A DNA stretch of 64,000 nt from Nipponacmea schrenckii (GCA_030562195.1 CM060200.1:16554001-16618000), one strand, 5' to 3'. Shown: positions 49,950 to 61,251, numbered from the stretch's first letter. The notes: a model not told the origin generated them from the sequence alone. Made by a program: numbers and translations.

Positions 49950-50941
49950 TCAGAGCCTGAATTGCAAGAGGTATGAACTAGTACTGCACACAATGGAAAT
50001 TAAATATAAAAATTGCTAAGACAAAGGTAATTGTATTCTCAAGAGGTAAAATACAAATAGACCAATCGTCAAATATAATGATCAAATTATTGACTATAAA
50101 GGTTCCTTTTATTAAATCATGTTCAGCCCTTTACACAAAAGCGTAAGCAGCAATGTTCTCCCTATTACAAAATCCCTGCACCTAGACATAGACACACAGA
50201 TAAGCTTATTCAAAAAACTTATCGTACCAATAGCTCTGTACGGATGTGCGGTATGGGGATGTACGGATGGTACAATGGTTTATGTTGAACTTGATGTATT
50301 TAGTATCAGTACAAATAAAAATGAGAATGATAAGTTTTTGGTTTAAAATGATCAACAGTCCAGTGACTAAACTGTCCTCAACATTTCATAATTTAATGTT
50401 AAACTCGTCAATCAATTTTACGTGGCTTAATTGTGTTCAGAACATCTTAAATAAGACGGTCTATCATATATTTGGAACAGTCAGGCTTGTAATATTAATG
50501 GTAAATGGCTGCAGGAAACATTCAAATTAAAACTTAGAGACCAGTTCATTCAAGAATGGACAAGCACAATTAATAATAGTAATAAATGTATTATTTATCG
50601 CATATTTAAAACAGAATTCAAACTAGAAGACTACTTATTATCACTGCCTAATAAATTAAAACTGGTTTTATGTAAGTTTAGATGTAGAAGTCACAGGCTA
50701 CCTGTAGAGAGTGGAATATTTTCAAACATACCAAAAGAAAGTCATTTATGTAACCCATGTAATTTAGCTGAAGTTGGGGATGAATTTCATTACATTTTCA
50801 ACTGAAAATATTTCATTAAGGAGAGAAAAAAATATCTTAATAAATATCACTGTAAATATCCCTCATATATTACAATGTTTAATTTGTTCACTAGCAGAGG
50901 ATTAGAGCTGGAAAATCTTTCTAAATTTGTAAATATTATTT
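49950..50941 (+). pseudogene. LINE C-terminal half, several frameshifts
   Basis: Read across frames on the plus strand: MFSPLHKSVSSNVLP, FKKLIVPIALYGCAVWGCTD, MRMISFWFKMINSPVTKLSS, FHNLMLNSSINFTWLNCVQN, then FKLEDYLLSLPNKLKLVLCK, FRCRSHRLPVESG and CNPCNLAEVGDEFHYIFNC. This is the region after the RT thumb of a family of invertebrate LINEs, ending in a CxxC...H...C motif. RT itself is absent. At least three shifts and one stop. The frame ends at a TAA near 50941. Confidence 0.75.
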
Positions 50942-51007
50942 AAGATTATTTTAAAGCAAAGTAATATACAACCTTACTGTTTACCTTGTTAATGCTATCA
51001 TTTTTTT

Positions 51008-51226
51008 TATACGCCCACACATAAGTACGGTATGTGAAAATTCTGAATGAAGATGAGAGTTGGACAAAACCACTCATGAAGATAATTAATGGTGATCTCG
51101 GTTGTAAAAAACTATTATGCTGTGACAGGATGAAGATATGAGGCTTTAGAAAATAAAACAACTATCAAAATAAACCATTTATTCCTCCAACGTTTCGTGT
51201 GTCTAAAAACACACTTCCTCAGGGAG
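51008..51226. repeat. Left inverted arm of the PLE locus
   Basis: 51032-51105 is the inverted match of 58043-58114 (few mismatches). 51106-51216 is the inverted match of 56524-56606 in its main words ('ctatgatgctgtgacag', 'caaaataaaccatttattcc', 'caacgtttcgt'). The outer edge, 'tatacgcccacacataa', is a pearl-like end that also faces outward on the right side. Here the two blocks are adjacent; on the right they are separated by a 1.4-kb insertion. Confidence 0.75.
51185..51226 (-). ncRNA. Hammerhead-like motif in the left PLE arm
   Basis: Minus strand order: CUCC (51226-51223), CUGAGGA core (51222-51216), one extra A, stem II GUGUGU/ACACAC with loop UUUUAG, GAAACGUU (51196-51189), GGAG (51188-51185) pairing with CUCC. 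Stem I and stem II differ in sequence from the motif at 39.1 kb but keep pairing. The extra base and minimal stem III are shared. PLE terminal repeats are known to carry hammerhead motifs. Confidence 0.55.
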
Positions 51227-51468
51227 TCAAAAAACCAACACAATTTAAAGGATTTGTGACATGTAACTAAAAATTCTCAGAATTTTTATGTAGATTTGTA
51301 GAAAATGATATCAAAAATCATTTAAAATCTAGATTTCTGTTTTTATATATTTAAAAAACGTATTTTTATTACATTTCCGATACTAAAAAAAAATAATGCC
51401 CGCTAAGTCTCTGACGTCACCGAGTGACGTATAACCCAGAACAACCTTGTTAGCCTAAACGTTCCAAA

Positions 51469-51697
51469 ATGGCTGAAACAAGCGATGAAAATATGTCCTT
51501 TTCAAGTGGGTCGAGTGAATCAATTCAAGAATTCGAGAATTCAGATGATGAACCATTAGACGAGGGTTTTTGTTTGGAAGCGCTTGATCATAATAAACCA
51601 CCGTATTTATACAAACCAGATGCGTCCGATGATGATGAAGAAGATGGTGCTAGGCCCGATAGCCTAATCACCCAGACAGAATCAGAATCGATAACTG
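51469..51697 (+). CDS. Possible first exon of a P2X7-C-domain-like protein
   Basis: ATG at 51469 in a good context (aaaATGG) opens MAETSDENMSFSSGSSES, then DDEPLDEGFCLEALDHNKPP, YLYKPDASDDDEEDG and a donor ACTG|GTAAGA (exon end 51697, phase 1). The acidic and serine-rich start followed by 'PYxxxPxASDDEE' is the pattern I know from the N-terminus of invertebrate proteins with a P2X7 C-terminal-like zinc-binding domain. The domain itself is not in the window. The exon lies within the inverted arms, upstream of the PLE reading frame, so it may be a captured or split gene. Confidence 0.4.
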
Positions 51698-52123
51698 GTA
51701 AGATTCACCGTTAGCCTATTTTGAATGGTTGCCACGGTTTCAATCAATCTATAAATTAATCAATTCGCCTGTGAGACAAATGTATTTTTAAATTAATTCA
51801 GTATTCAGAAATTCAAAATCAAAACACTGAACCACCGTAATATTATGACCGAGTGTGAAACCACTTTAAATTACGGTTTTCTCAATCAAAATAAAAGATT
51901 GTCATGAATTTCGACACAAATGATTTAGGATATTTCTTACAAATTTGTTATTTATTAAATTTATTAATTAACTTGATTCTGCTGTATCTACTGTACTGTA
52001 GGCCTTGATCTACCATAAGCCTTCTCCTGTTTCCACTACCATCCCAAGGTTCAATGGAATGGTCGACGTCTGCTCCGATCACGTCCACTGGACGGCCTCC
52101 ACTGCTAGAAGTATCTACGTTAA
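51698..52123. other. Between acidic exon and PLE frame
   Basis: A minus frame at 51948-52136 (SSSGGRPVDVIGADVDHSIE) has codon-like composition but no recognised family. The rest is AT-rich. Confidence 0.3.
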
Positions 52124-54321
52124 ATGGGTCTCCCATTTAAACTAGACGCGGGAGGAAGTATTCTAAAATTAGGTCAAACAATTCTAAATCTTAGCACACG
52201 TAAACTTTCTCCCGTAGAAGAAAGACTTTTAGATCGCGGATTAACTTTTATTCCCACGGCAAAGCCATTGTCTAATTCACCAATTTTATCATCGGTAAAA
52301 GAAATTCAGCGAATATTCAAACTCAATTTTTTCTTTCGAGAACGCCTTGGTCGCGGAAAACGTACCAATTTTGTTGAAAAGACTGGTTGGAATCCACCAG
52401 ACAACGCGATAGACAATGGTATTATTGATATTTGCGATGAAATGTATGAAGAAATCTCTCGGTTACCTTTGGTAGACGAGAAGAACAATCTGACCAATTT
52501 TGAGCGTAGGACATTGAATATATTAAAGAAAGATGACAGCATCATAATCCGTAAAAGTGACAAAGGCAGTTGTTGTGTAATACAGGATCGCGTTGACTAT
52601 ATTTTTGAATTAGATAAGCAGTTAAGTAATCAAAATCATTATCGCGAACTAGACAGACCAATTTTCCTGGAAACATCTATAAAAATCAACGACATTTTGA
52701 AAAATTTAGTTACAAAAAAATTTCTTTCTGACGCGCAATACGACTACCTTTCTGCAAAACCCAACGTACGCCAACGTCATATTTATTCTTTACCAAAAAT
52801 TCACAAAAATCCTGAAACCGAATGGATCGTCGCGAATAAAATTCCCAAGGGCAGACCAATTATTTCTGATTGCGCTAGCGAGTCATACCGAGTTTCTGAA
52901 TATATTGACCATTTTTTGTTACCTTTGGCAAGTAAACATCCGTCAAAAAATTGAATGTTCCGCCTAATGCATATTTTATTTCTTTAGATGTTGCAAGTAT
53001 GTATACCAACATTGATAACAATGTTGGTTTAGACGATGTCCGTAAAGCATTTCTTAGAAATCCATCCGACGAAAGACCAGATAAAGAAATTTTGGAACTC
53101 CTGCAGATATGTTTAACGCGTAATGACTTCTTTTTCAATGGAAAAACATACCTTCAAATTTCTGGAACAGCTATGGGTAAACGCTTCGCTCCAAGCTATG
53201 CAAACATCTTCATGGCTGAATGGGAACGCGAAATAGACCAAATTTCACCTTTTAAACCTCTTTTTTACGGCAGATTTCTTGACGACATTTTTATCATTTG
53301 GACCGAATCATTAGAAAACTTTTGGCAATACTTCGAGATACTAAACAATCACCATCCTTCAGTAAAATTAACGGCGAACATTAGCGATAATAGTATGGAC
53401 TTTTTGGACACTACGGTGTTCAAAGGAAACGATTTCGAAAAAACTTCAAAAGTGGACATTAAAGTATTTTTTAAAGAAACTGATACGCACCAACTTTTGT
53501 TCAAAAGCTCGTTTCATCCGAAGCATACGTTTTCTGCGATAATAAAATCACAAATTCTACGGTTCCATACGATTTGTACTCAACAGACCGATTTTGATTC
53601 TGCATGCAACCTAGTTTTCAATAAATTACGAGAGAGGGGTTACTCAAAACGATTTCTACGCAAAATTAAAAACGACACGTTATTACAACTTCTGGAGAAA
53701 AATAACCCCCCTCCATCGCCTATAAATGAATTTGGCTCCAAACCCTGTGGTGGTTCTACGTGTCGTACCTGCGAGCATGTACCTATTTCTCATTTTTTCA
53801 AAAACAATAAAACCGACAAAACTTTTCTTATTTCTGACCAACTTTCATGCGGCGAACAAAATCTAATTTACCTAATTTCATGTAAAAAATGCGAAACACA
53901 ATATATTGGAGAAACTAAGAACGCGCTACGAACTCGCTTTAACGGCCATCGTAACGATATAGTACATGGCAAAAATAGACCAATTTCTAATCATTTTAAC
54001 CAACCCGACCATTCCATTGAAGACTTGTTGATTATGCCAATTGAAAAGATACAACCTATGCCAAACATCAAGCCAAAACAGAGAAGATTACAACGCGAGA
54101 GTTATTGGATGGACCAACTTCAAACTGTATATCCAAATGGCCTTAATATCCAACATGATAATCAGATAATACCTTTTGTTACCACCTACAATCATACTGC
54201 CACTAATGCCTCCCTAATTGTCAAACGTCACTACCAAAGCCTTCAAAACCAATATCCTCATGTCTACAGCAAGAGACTTGTTACAGCGTACAAAGAAATA
54301 AAAATCTCAGCAATATCCTAG
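52124..54321 (+). pseudogene. Penelope-like element, RT plus GIY-YIG endonuclease, one frameshift
   Basis: First frame 52124-52954: KLGQTILNLSTRKLSPVEER, LLDRGLTFIPTAKPL, DDSIIIRKSDKGSC, RHIYSLPKIHKNPE and GRPIISDC. Second frame from 52951: YFISLDVASMYTNID, QISGTAMGKRFAPSYANIFM, GRFLDDIFIIW (catalytic DD at residues 111-112), MDFLDTTVF, KPCGGSTCRTCEH, then the GIY-YIG nuclease with LIYLISCKKCETQYIGETKN (YIG at 318-320) and SNHFNQPDHSIEDLLI. The frames join at an A6 run by a one-base shift. PLE proteins are normally one frame, so this is probably a one-base deletion. Homology starts near 52139; the N-terminus is short. A PLE with all catalytic residues present. Confidence 0.92.
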
Positions 54322-56523
54322 TTCATGGTAGACTCAATCCCCAATAGCTTTAAATTACCTGACTTCCTTTATTCTGAATTCACTACATTTTACATTAATA
54401 TTTCTTTATTTATTATAGGTACATAAAAATATTTGGCTTTTCTCTTTAGCTGATTATCGATATATCAGAAGAAAATTAATTCTTATATTTTCAACTATTT
54501 CAGATAAAGAAATTATATTACTTCAGATAATATTTCAGACATCCATAATTAACGCATCTTATTATCCTAACCTTTAACTTGCACCTTGCTTTATCATAAA
54601 TCTTTACTTTGTGACCTAGGCCAGTGCTTTTATGAGACTATGTTCTCATCACCATCTAACACTATACATTTAGCCAATCAGGTATCAGCATCTTGTCAAT
54701 AATCATTTCTGTTTACCCGCATTTGTCATAAAACGGAAAGATTTGGAAAATTATTTTAATCATGAAGAAAATATTTTTAAACTTAAGACTACTAGTAGTC
54801 TAGTAGTACTGTAGTGTGGATTGAGCTAGGCCTATTCATTCATAAATTTTTGAATAATTCGAAAAGGAATCATCGGTAAAGTGCCTCTGCTCTTACACAA
54901 AACACTTATTCCTGCTGGTTTCCACTGGGCTCGCTTTGGCTGACAAAAGCAGTCTATTTTCATTCTCGCAATGGATCTTGAGGCCACCAGAACAATGAAC
55001 GGTCACTAGTACTGCTATTGTAATATACACACCGACTAGGCTTCCTCAATTTATAAAATTATGATGTTATAAAGTTCCGAATAAAATATGAATAGGCTGA
55101 CGTCCACACTAAATCTGCCTTCCGGTTGTAAAACGTTCTGGGTTATACGTCATCGCCGGAATTCCGCCAGACATCAAGTATAGGTCAGTGACGGTAAAAA
55201 AAAAATAATTAAACATTAAATTACATAACTATCACGTTTAGTAAATAGAATTACTAACACTAAAGGTCATTTAAATTATTTAATTAAGAGATTAACGGTA
55301 AGAGGTGGTTAATTAACAATGAATTTATTGGCAATTATTCTTCGACTCTTGGAAAACGCTTCCAGTTCAAAGAGATTTACTATCTCAAACCACTTACTTT
55401 TAACAAACAGTTGACACGAAAATCCGTTATGTATTTAATCCTATAGTTATGCCGTCAAATTTTAACCAGTCATTATCCATCGATATAATTGTATATCAAG
55501 CTATTATACGGTAATTGTCTTCCGATTTCATCAGTACCAACGTAAACATGACGAAGAAAATTTCGGCACTCACATAGAATTTTTGACGATGATAGCTTGC
55601 CGGTCAATGAGAATTCTTCTTTTTAACAATTATAAAGTTGACAGAAAGTTCAATTAAATGTCATTGGCAGGTTAATTACTATTGAAATTTTACTATTCCT
55701 TGCAAAAAAATGTGCGTAGTTATACAAGTTTTATCGTTCTTTTCTGCTTACTAGTAGGATATGAAATAGTTACTATTTATAGACCAATCGGAAAGACCGC
55801 GAGAAAATTTACAGTCGTTTTTCTCATTATTGAGGTCATTCAAAACCCTTCGTTTTTTTCTCATCTCCAACCGGAAGTACATCGTCGGTGAAAGTTAACT
55901 AAAATCGGCATTGTACCTTCGTAAAAAATATTAAATTTAACTGTAAATATTTGATGATCGGATTGTTTTGTTATTGTGATGTGATGTATGACAGTATGTT
56001 CAGAAAATTAAAGTCCAAATTATGAAGAATATAACAAAACATTCATGCATTGCAATACATTTTACAGTTGGATACTAATTGAATTGGTTTTGATATCTGT
56101 CCTTTGTTGTCATTTTCGTCAAGAAAAAATTCAGTGAGACGTAAACGCCTTTGGAAAGTACGTAGGTCTTCAAGTTCCCTCAAGTGGTCATATTTAGGGG
56201 GTACAGGGAAAATTATAATCCTTTACAAAGAAGGTGAGTTTCTGATTCAGAAATAGTTCTTGAACTTATGTTGAATATAAAGTCCCTCTCTCAGATCTTC
56301 TTTGAGGATACTGTTGTAGCGTTGAAATCTTCTATTTTTACTTTTCTTTTTCTTTGAATTTGATGGGGATTCTGTGAATTTTGATCAGTAGGCCTATCTC
56401 TTTGAAAGTGACGTTTTTGAGAAGGGGGCTGGGAGTTATCTAGACTTGGAGACTAGAACTGCAAAAGTTTTTTCAGTTTCTCATTATGAGAATGCTTTAC
56501 ATCTTTTCTCAATTGATCACAAC
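54322..56523. other. 3' of the PLE, no gene supported
   Basis: AT-rich. 'gttctgggttatacgtca' at about 55134-55151 is the inverted match of 'tgacgtataacccagaac' at 51424-51441, upstream of the acidic exon, so the inverted organisation extends inwards on both sides. The frame at 55682-55891 has no recognised motif. Confidence 0.45.
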
Positions 56524-56606
56524 TGACTTCAAAAACGAAACGTTGAAGGAATAAATGGTTTATTTTGACAGAAGTTTTATTCCTGTCACAGCATCATAGT
56601 TTTTTA
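56524..56606. repeat. Right inverted arm, inner block, with hammerhead remnant
   Basis: Inverted match of 51106-51216. On the plus strand CUUC (56527-56530), AAAAAC, GAAACGUU (56537-56544) and GAAG (56545-56548) keep the stem I pairing seen on the left as CUCC/GGAG, but the CUGANGA core and stem II are replaced by a short A-rich link. Confidence 0.65.
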
Positions 56607-58042
56607 TATGCCCACATAATGTGGTTGTATATTGTTTTCACCCCTGTCCGTCCGTCGGTCCATCCGTCCATCCACAATTGCTTGTGAACACAGTAGAGGC
56701 TACAGTTTTTTTTTGGATTTGAATGAAACTTGCTGTGATCATTTATATGGATGAGATCTCGGACAAGTTAGAAATTGGCAATTTTTCGATGAACAGTTTT
56801 TGAGTTATTGCACTTGACTTAGTATAACGGGTCAAAATTGGCTTGTGAACGCGATAAGAGACTACAGTTTTCATCTGATTTAAATAAAACTTTCTGTGAT
56901 CATTAATATTGATGATCTTGGACAAGTTCGAAATTGGCTATTTTTCGACGAACGTTTTTTGAGTTATCGCTCTTGACTTAGCCAAATGCGTCAAAATTGG
57001 CTTGTGAACGTGATACTAGAGACTGCAGTTTTCATCAGATTTCAATGAAACTATCTGTGATCATTAATATTGATGAGATCTGGGACAAGTTCGAAATTGG
57101 CGATTTTTCGATGAATTGTTTTTGAGTTATTGCACTTGACTTAGCCAAAACGCGTAAAAATTGGCTTGTGAACGCGATAGAGACTACAGTTTTCATCAGA
57201 TTTGAATGAAACTTGCTGTGATCATTAAAATAGATGATATCTTGGACAAGTTCGAAATTGGCGATTTTTCGATGATTGGTTTTTGAGTTATTGCACTTGA
57301 CTTAGTCAAAACGCCTCAAAATTGGCGTGTGAACGCGATAGAGACTAGTTTTCAGAAAAGAAGTGGTTGAAATCATCTATTTTTTGTGCATAGGTTTAGG
57401 GTTGTCAACCCCCTCAATGCCCTTGACTTAGTTGAAACTCGTTTAAATTGGCTTGTAAACGCCATAGAGACTACAGTTTTCATCGGATTTGTATGATACT
57501 TGCTGTGATCATTTATATTGATGAGATCTTGGACAAGTTTGAAAAAGGCGTTTTTTTCGATGAATGGTTTTTGAGTTATTGCACTTGGCTTGTGAACACT
57601 ATAGAGATCACAATTTCCATTTGATTTGAATGAAATTTGGTGTTATCATTTATATTGATGAAATCTTGGACAAGTTTGATCATGACAATTTTAGGGTGAA
57701 CGTTTTTTGAGTTATTGGCCTTGACTAAGTCCATTTGCATCGAAATAGACTTGTGAACACGACAACAGTTTTCATCTAGTTGGAATGAAATTTGGTGTGA
57801 TCATTGAAGTTGAAATTGACATTTCGATATACTGTTTTTGAGTTATTGCACTTGACTTAAACAAACAGCGGCTTGTGATTGCGATAGACAATACAGTTTT
57901 CATCTGATTTTAATGTAATTTGGTGTGAACATTTATATTGACGAGAACTTGGATTAGACCTAAATAATCTTAGAGTTTTTGCCTGTGTAAAAACAGAAAA
58001 TATATTTTAAAGTGGGCGTATCTTGCTAGGCAACCACTTGTT
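56607..58042 (-). mobile_element. Pearl-like element inserted in the right arm
   Basis: Starts 'atatgcccacataatgtgg' and a gtcc microsatellite (56648-56672). Monomers of the third subfamily (161-171 bp class) follow, with 'gagttattgcacttgactta', 'cttgtgaacgcgatagag' and 'aaactacagttttcatc'-like words. Ends 'aaagtgggcgtatcttgctaggcaaccacttg'. The left arm at 51105-51106 is uninterrupted, so the boundaries are fixed to within two bases. Confidence 0.75.
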
Positions 58043-58114
58043 ACAACTGAGATCACCATTAATCATCTTCATAAGTGGTTTTGTCCAACTCTCATCTTTA
58101 TTCAGAATTTTCAT
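58043..58114. repeat. Right inverted arm, outer block
   Basis: Reverse complement of 51032-51105: 'gatcaccattaat', 'agtggttttgtccaactctc' and 'ttcagaattttca' on this side match the left block in reverse. Confidence 0.75.
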
Positions 58115-58754
58115 ATGACTATGTGGACGTATATTGTCATAACCCCCGTCGGTCCGTCAACATTTGTTGTAGACACTATAGAAGCTACAATTTTAAATGG
58201 ATCTTAATGAAACTTGGTATGATCATTGGAATTGATAAGACGGCGATCAAGTTCGATTTTGACGATTTTTCGATGAATGGTTTTTGAGTTATTGCCCCTT
58301 CCTCTATATTTGTTGTAGACACAAAAGAAGCTACAATTTCTATACACCCACATGAAATGGGGGGCGTATATTGTCGTCATCACGTCCGTCCGTCGGTCCG
58401 TCTGTCCACAATTGCTCTTAAACACTCTACAAGGTGCAATTCTTGACGGATTTAGATGAAATGAAATGGAATGAATGGAGTTTTTCTTCCTCTCGTCAAC
58501 GGATTTAGATGAAACTTGATATGAGTGTTTATGATCACACAAGGATGAACCCGATTGAAAATCAGTCCTTGTTCTTGAAGGGCTTGTAAACACTCTACAA
58601 TGTGCAATTCGTGACTGATTTTGATGAAACTTGGTGTGAGAGTATGTTATAACTCAAGGATAAATCCTATTGAAAACTAGCGAAATCGAAAAACATTTAG
58701 TATGAGTTATTGCCCTTGTTCTTGAAAATGCATTCAATTTTAGCTTGAGAGAAC
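58115..58754 (-). mobile_element. Two pearl-like element fragments
   Basis: The first (58115-58335) starts 'atgtggacgtatattgtc' and has the 35.1-kb subfamily's 'gttgtagacactatagaagc'. The second (58340-58740) starts 'acacccacatgaaatggggggcg' with a gtcc microsatellite at 58385-58411 and fourth-subfamily monomers. Both lack right ends. Confidence 0.55.
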
Positions 58755-58924
58755 TGTTAAATGTCATTCAATACACCATTGTGATACTATATATATTTAT
58801 TAGTAAGATGCACATCTTACATAATCAATCTCATATACACAACTGACAATGATAAAAGCATGGAGACACCGACGCCGACCTTTGCGCATGCGCTAAGGTT
58901 GCGCTCGTTCAGTGATCCTTAACA
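58755..58924 (-). mobile_element. 3' LTR of a copia-type element (170 bp)
   Basis: Minus strand: starts TGTTAAGGATCACTG at 58924 and ends GACATTTAACA at 58755, with TGTTAA/TTAACA inverted ends. AATAAA is near 58797. The RNase H frame reads into it and stops at a TAA inside the first codons. Purine-rich 'aaaaagaaagaaaa' precedes it. The 5' LTR would lie beyond 64 kb. Confidence 0.7.
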
Positions 58925-59485
58925 TTCATGGTATTTTCTTTCTTTTTGACTAAAAACATATTTTTTATGTATAGGGACAAAACTAATTTGACTAATATGG
59001 AGAATTTCACATAACGCAGTTCTCATAAGCTGACAGGCCTCTGCTGCTTGTAACAAAGCCATTGTTTCTGCAGCAATTGTACTTTTAACCACCCTCCTAA
59101 TTTTTCTTGATTGCCACAATAATGGTGCACAGTTGTTGTTTTATTTCCTATCAAAAATATAATAAATTCCCATTGTGAACCACAATTCTTTAGGTTATCT
59201 AAAGAAGCATCACTGTAGCTAATTAAACATTATTTTGATATATCATCCAAATCTGGGAATATCAATTCTACATGCTCAGACTTAAGTTTCCGAATACCCT
59301 TATTTGCCAAAAGAAGGTCATGAACCGTGCCTTCCTTCTGAGCGACACTTATTTCACATGCGTTGTAGGACATATCGGGCCTGGTCTGATTTGCAGCCCA
59401 ATTCAACTGACCGGCCACACCCCTTAATTGGCGTGCTTCACCGACAGATAAAGGTTCATCATTATGACGATTTTTAACATTAGCT
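58919..59485 (-). pseudogene. Copia RT end and RNase H, decayed
   Basis: Minus strand from 59480: NRHNDEPLSVGEARQLRG, VAGQLNWAANQTRPDMSYNA (end of copia RT), HDLLLANKGIRKLKSE, then, past a TAA at 59230, SDASLDNLKNCGSQWEF and, after one frameshift near 59135, WQSRKIRRVVKSTIAAETMA. RNase H catalytic positions D (SDAS) and E (AAET) are visible. Domains and order match Ty1/copia pol. The upstream part of the RT is at 61.9-62.4 kb, so about 2.4 kb of foreign DNA splits the gene. Confidence 0.8.
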
Positions 59486-59492
59486 ATGTATA

Positions 59493-59605
59493 GGTTAATG
59501 GTCGAAAGTTTGTCAATAAGTCTAATAATGACCGTTGATGAGGACCAAAGGTCCGAGTTATACGGTCATTATTAGACGCATTGACAAACTTGAGATCCAT
59601 TAACC
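59493..59605 (+). ncRNA. Long hairpin with hammerhead-like centre
   Basis: Outer arms (59493-59520 and 59577-59605) pair as GGTTAATGG/CCATTAACC and AGTTTGTCAAT/ATTGACAAACT. The inner stem of about 14 bp (59521-59534 with 59563-59576) encloses UUGAUGA (59535-59541), stem II GGACC/GGUCC with AAA loop (59542-59554), and GAGUUAUA (59555-59562). This is the hammerhead layout, with C3 changed to U and A14 to G. It starts about 50 bp beyond the stop codon of the minus-strand PLE, so it may be that element's terminal structure. Confidence 0.6.
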
Positions 59606-59652
59606 AACTTAAGATACATAAATAAAGAAATAAGGTTGGGGATATCATAGGG

Positions 59653-60866
59653 CTAAAGTTGATCATTTATTCCATCCGGAGCGAAAGTTTTAAGTGTAAA
59701 GATCCATTTTAGTTCGATACACCTTCTTTTTTCCATGTTTTGGTCAACATCGGGGTCAGATTTAAGTTGTTCTATGACCTTCAAGGAAATATTTCTCTCT
59801 GAATGGCCATTCATGTTAAAATGTAGAGCAACGGGTTTGTTTCTTTTGTGGGCTATGTCAGCGAAATGTTCGCTAATATGTGTGGAGAAATGTCGTTTAC
59901 TTTCTCCTACATATTGCTTTTTACAATAAGTACAGGTTAAAAGATAAATAATGTTGCGGCTTTTACAGTTAAAGTTAGTGGAACAACGATATTTTCGGTT
60001 TGTTACCGAACTTCGGAAGAATGGGGTTTTATCCATTCTAGAGCAGATTTTGCAATTCGTTTTTTTACATGTCTCAAATAAGTTTTGGACATTAAGGCCA
60101 CTAATATTCCGATGTTTAGGTGGGTAGCATATACTCGCCCTAGTAAGTAAATCTTTTAGATTGGGATTTCTTCGGAATGCGGTAATCGGTTTGCATTGAA
60201 AGAGTTCATTACAATCGATGGAACCTTTGAGGAGGTGCCAGTTGTGTTTAATTATCTGACTGATTTTTACGGCAGTAGGATTGTAGTCAGTTGTGAATAC
60301 AATCGGTTTGGATGTCCTATTGGGGGCATCGTGTGTTTTAAGTAAATCAGCTCTGATTAGAGGTTTTGTTCTATTAGCATTTTCAATGATTATATTACGA
60401 GGGTAGCCTCTCTTAAGATAATATTTAATAAGATTTTTACTATGAAAGAGGTAGTCTTCTTCAGAGCTACAGATGCGTTTTAATCTAAGAAATTGGCTAT
60501 ATGGTCCTTTTGTTTTGATGTGTTTAGGGTGACATGACGTGTAAAGCAGATACGAGTGTGTATCTGTAGGTTTGTTAAACAAATCAAATTCTAATTTGTT
60601 ACTGTCCGGGTTATATTTGACCCATGTATCCAGAAAAGATACTTTCGTTCTGGAAAATTCTGCAGTGAATTTAATAGTAGGGTGGAAAGAATTCATCTCT
60701 TTGATAAATTTTTCTAACTCGGTTTCACCGTGAAGCCAGACTATGAATATATCGTCAATGAATCTGACATATAATTATGGCGTTTTTGAAGTAAGCTTAA
60801 GTAGTCTTTCTTCTAATTCGCCCATGAAGATGTTGGCGAATGACGGTGCCACGGGGCTTTCCATAG
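59653..60866 (-). pseudogene. Penelope-like element 2, 5'-truncated
   Basis: Minus strand from 60866: SPVAPSFANIFMGELEERL, a TAA at 60777-60775, LYVRFIDDIFIVWLHGE (RT catalytic DD), then an open frame of 347 codons with FLDTWVKYNPDSNKL, NLFETCKKTNCKICSR, and the GIY-YIG domain NIIYLLTCTYCKKQYVGESK with ALHFNMNGHSERNISLKV. Stop at 59653. It shares domain order with PLE-1 at 52-54 kb but is a different lineage (RFIDDIF versus RFLDDIF, different linker). The 5' part of the RT is missing; the break at about 60866 abuts a plus-strand zinc-finger frame. It sits inside the copia element. Confidence 0.85.
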
Positions 60867-61251
60867 CGAACATTGTGGGTTACAGTTCAAACGCTCAGAC
60901 AACCTTGGAAAGCATATCAGGAGGAAGCACACTGACCTATTGGCAGCGGCAATATCCGATGCCATCGGCAGCCTCGATAACATCGAGGAAGATGAAATAG
61001 TTCCAGGACCAGTAGCAACCGATACAACATCAAGTGCTAATATAAACCCTGAATATAACACCATCCATGAAACAAGTGAATTACCTGCAAGAACCAATTT
61101 CTGGTCAGAGAAACGTATTGATATACCCTGGCCAGACTTCGGTAGATGGGACAAACTACTCAAGGGAGAGATCGAAGTAGCAGAGCTTAAACCGGAAACT
61201 TGGAAGGTTTTCCGACCACAGAACAGGGAAGACGTACGCCCGAGGAAGTAA
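60862..61251 (+). CDS. C2H2 zinc-finger ORF fragment, C-terminal
   Basis: The plus frame reads HCGLQFKRSDNLGKHIRRKH, an almost complete C2H2 finger in which only the first Cys is lost at the junction with PLE-2, then TDLLAAAISDAIGSLDN, an acidic stretch, ARTNFWSEKRIDIPWPDF and GRWDKLLKGEIEVAEL, stop at 61251. 'QFKRSDNLxxH' is a classic DNA-contacting helix. An AATAAA follows at about 61295. This is a C-terminal piece of a longer protein. It could be a host last exon or part of a mobile element; the nearby repeats and ribozyme favour the second. No family for the tail is recognised. Confidence 0.6.
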   Translation, partial: HSEHCGLQFKRSDNLGKHIRRKHTDLLAAAISDAIGSLDNIEEDEIVPGPVATDTTSSANINPEYNTIHETSELPARTNFWSEKRIDIPWPDFGRWDKLLKGEIEVAELKPETWKVFRPQNREDVRPRK

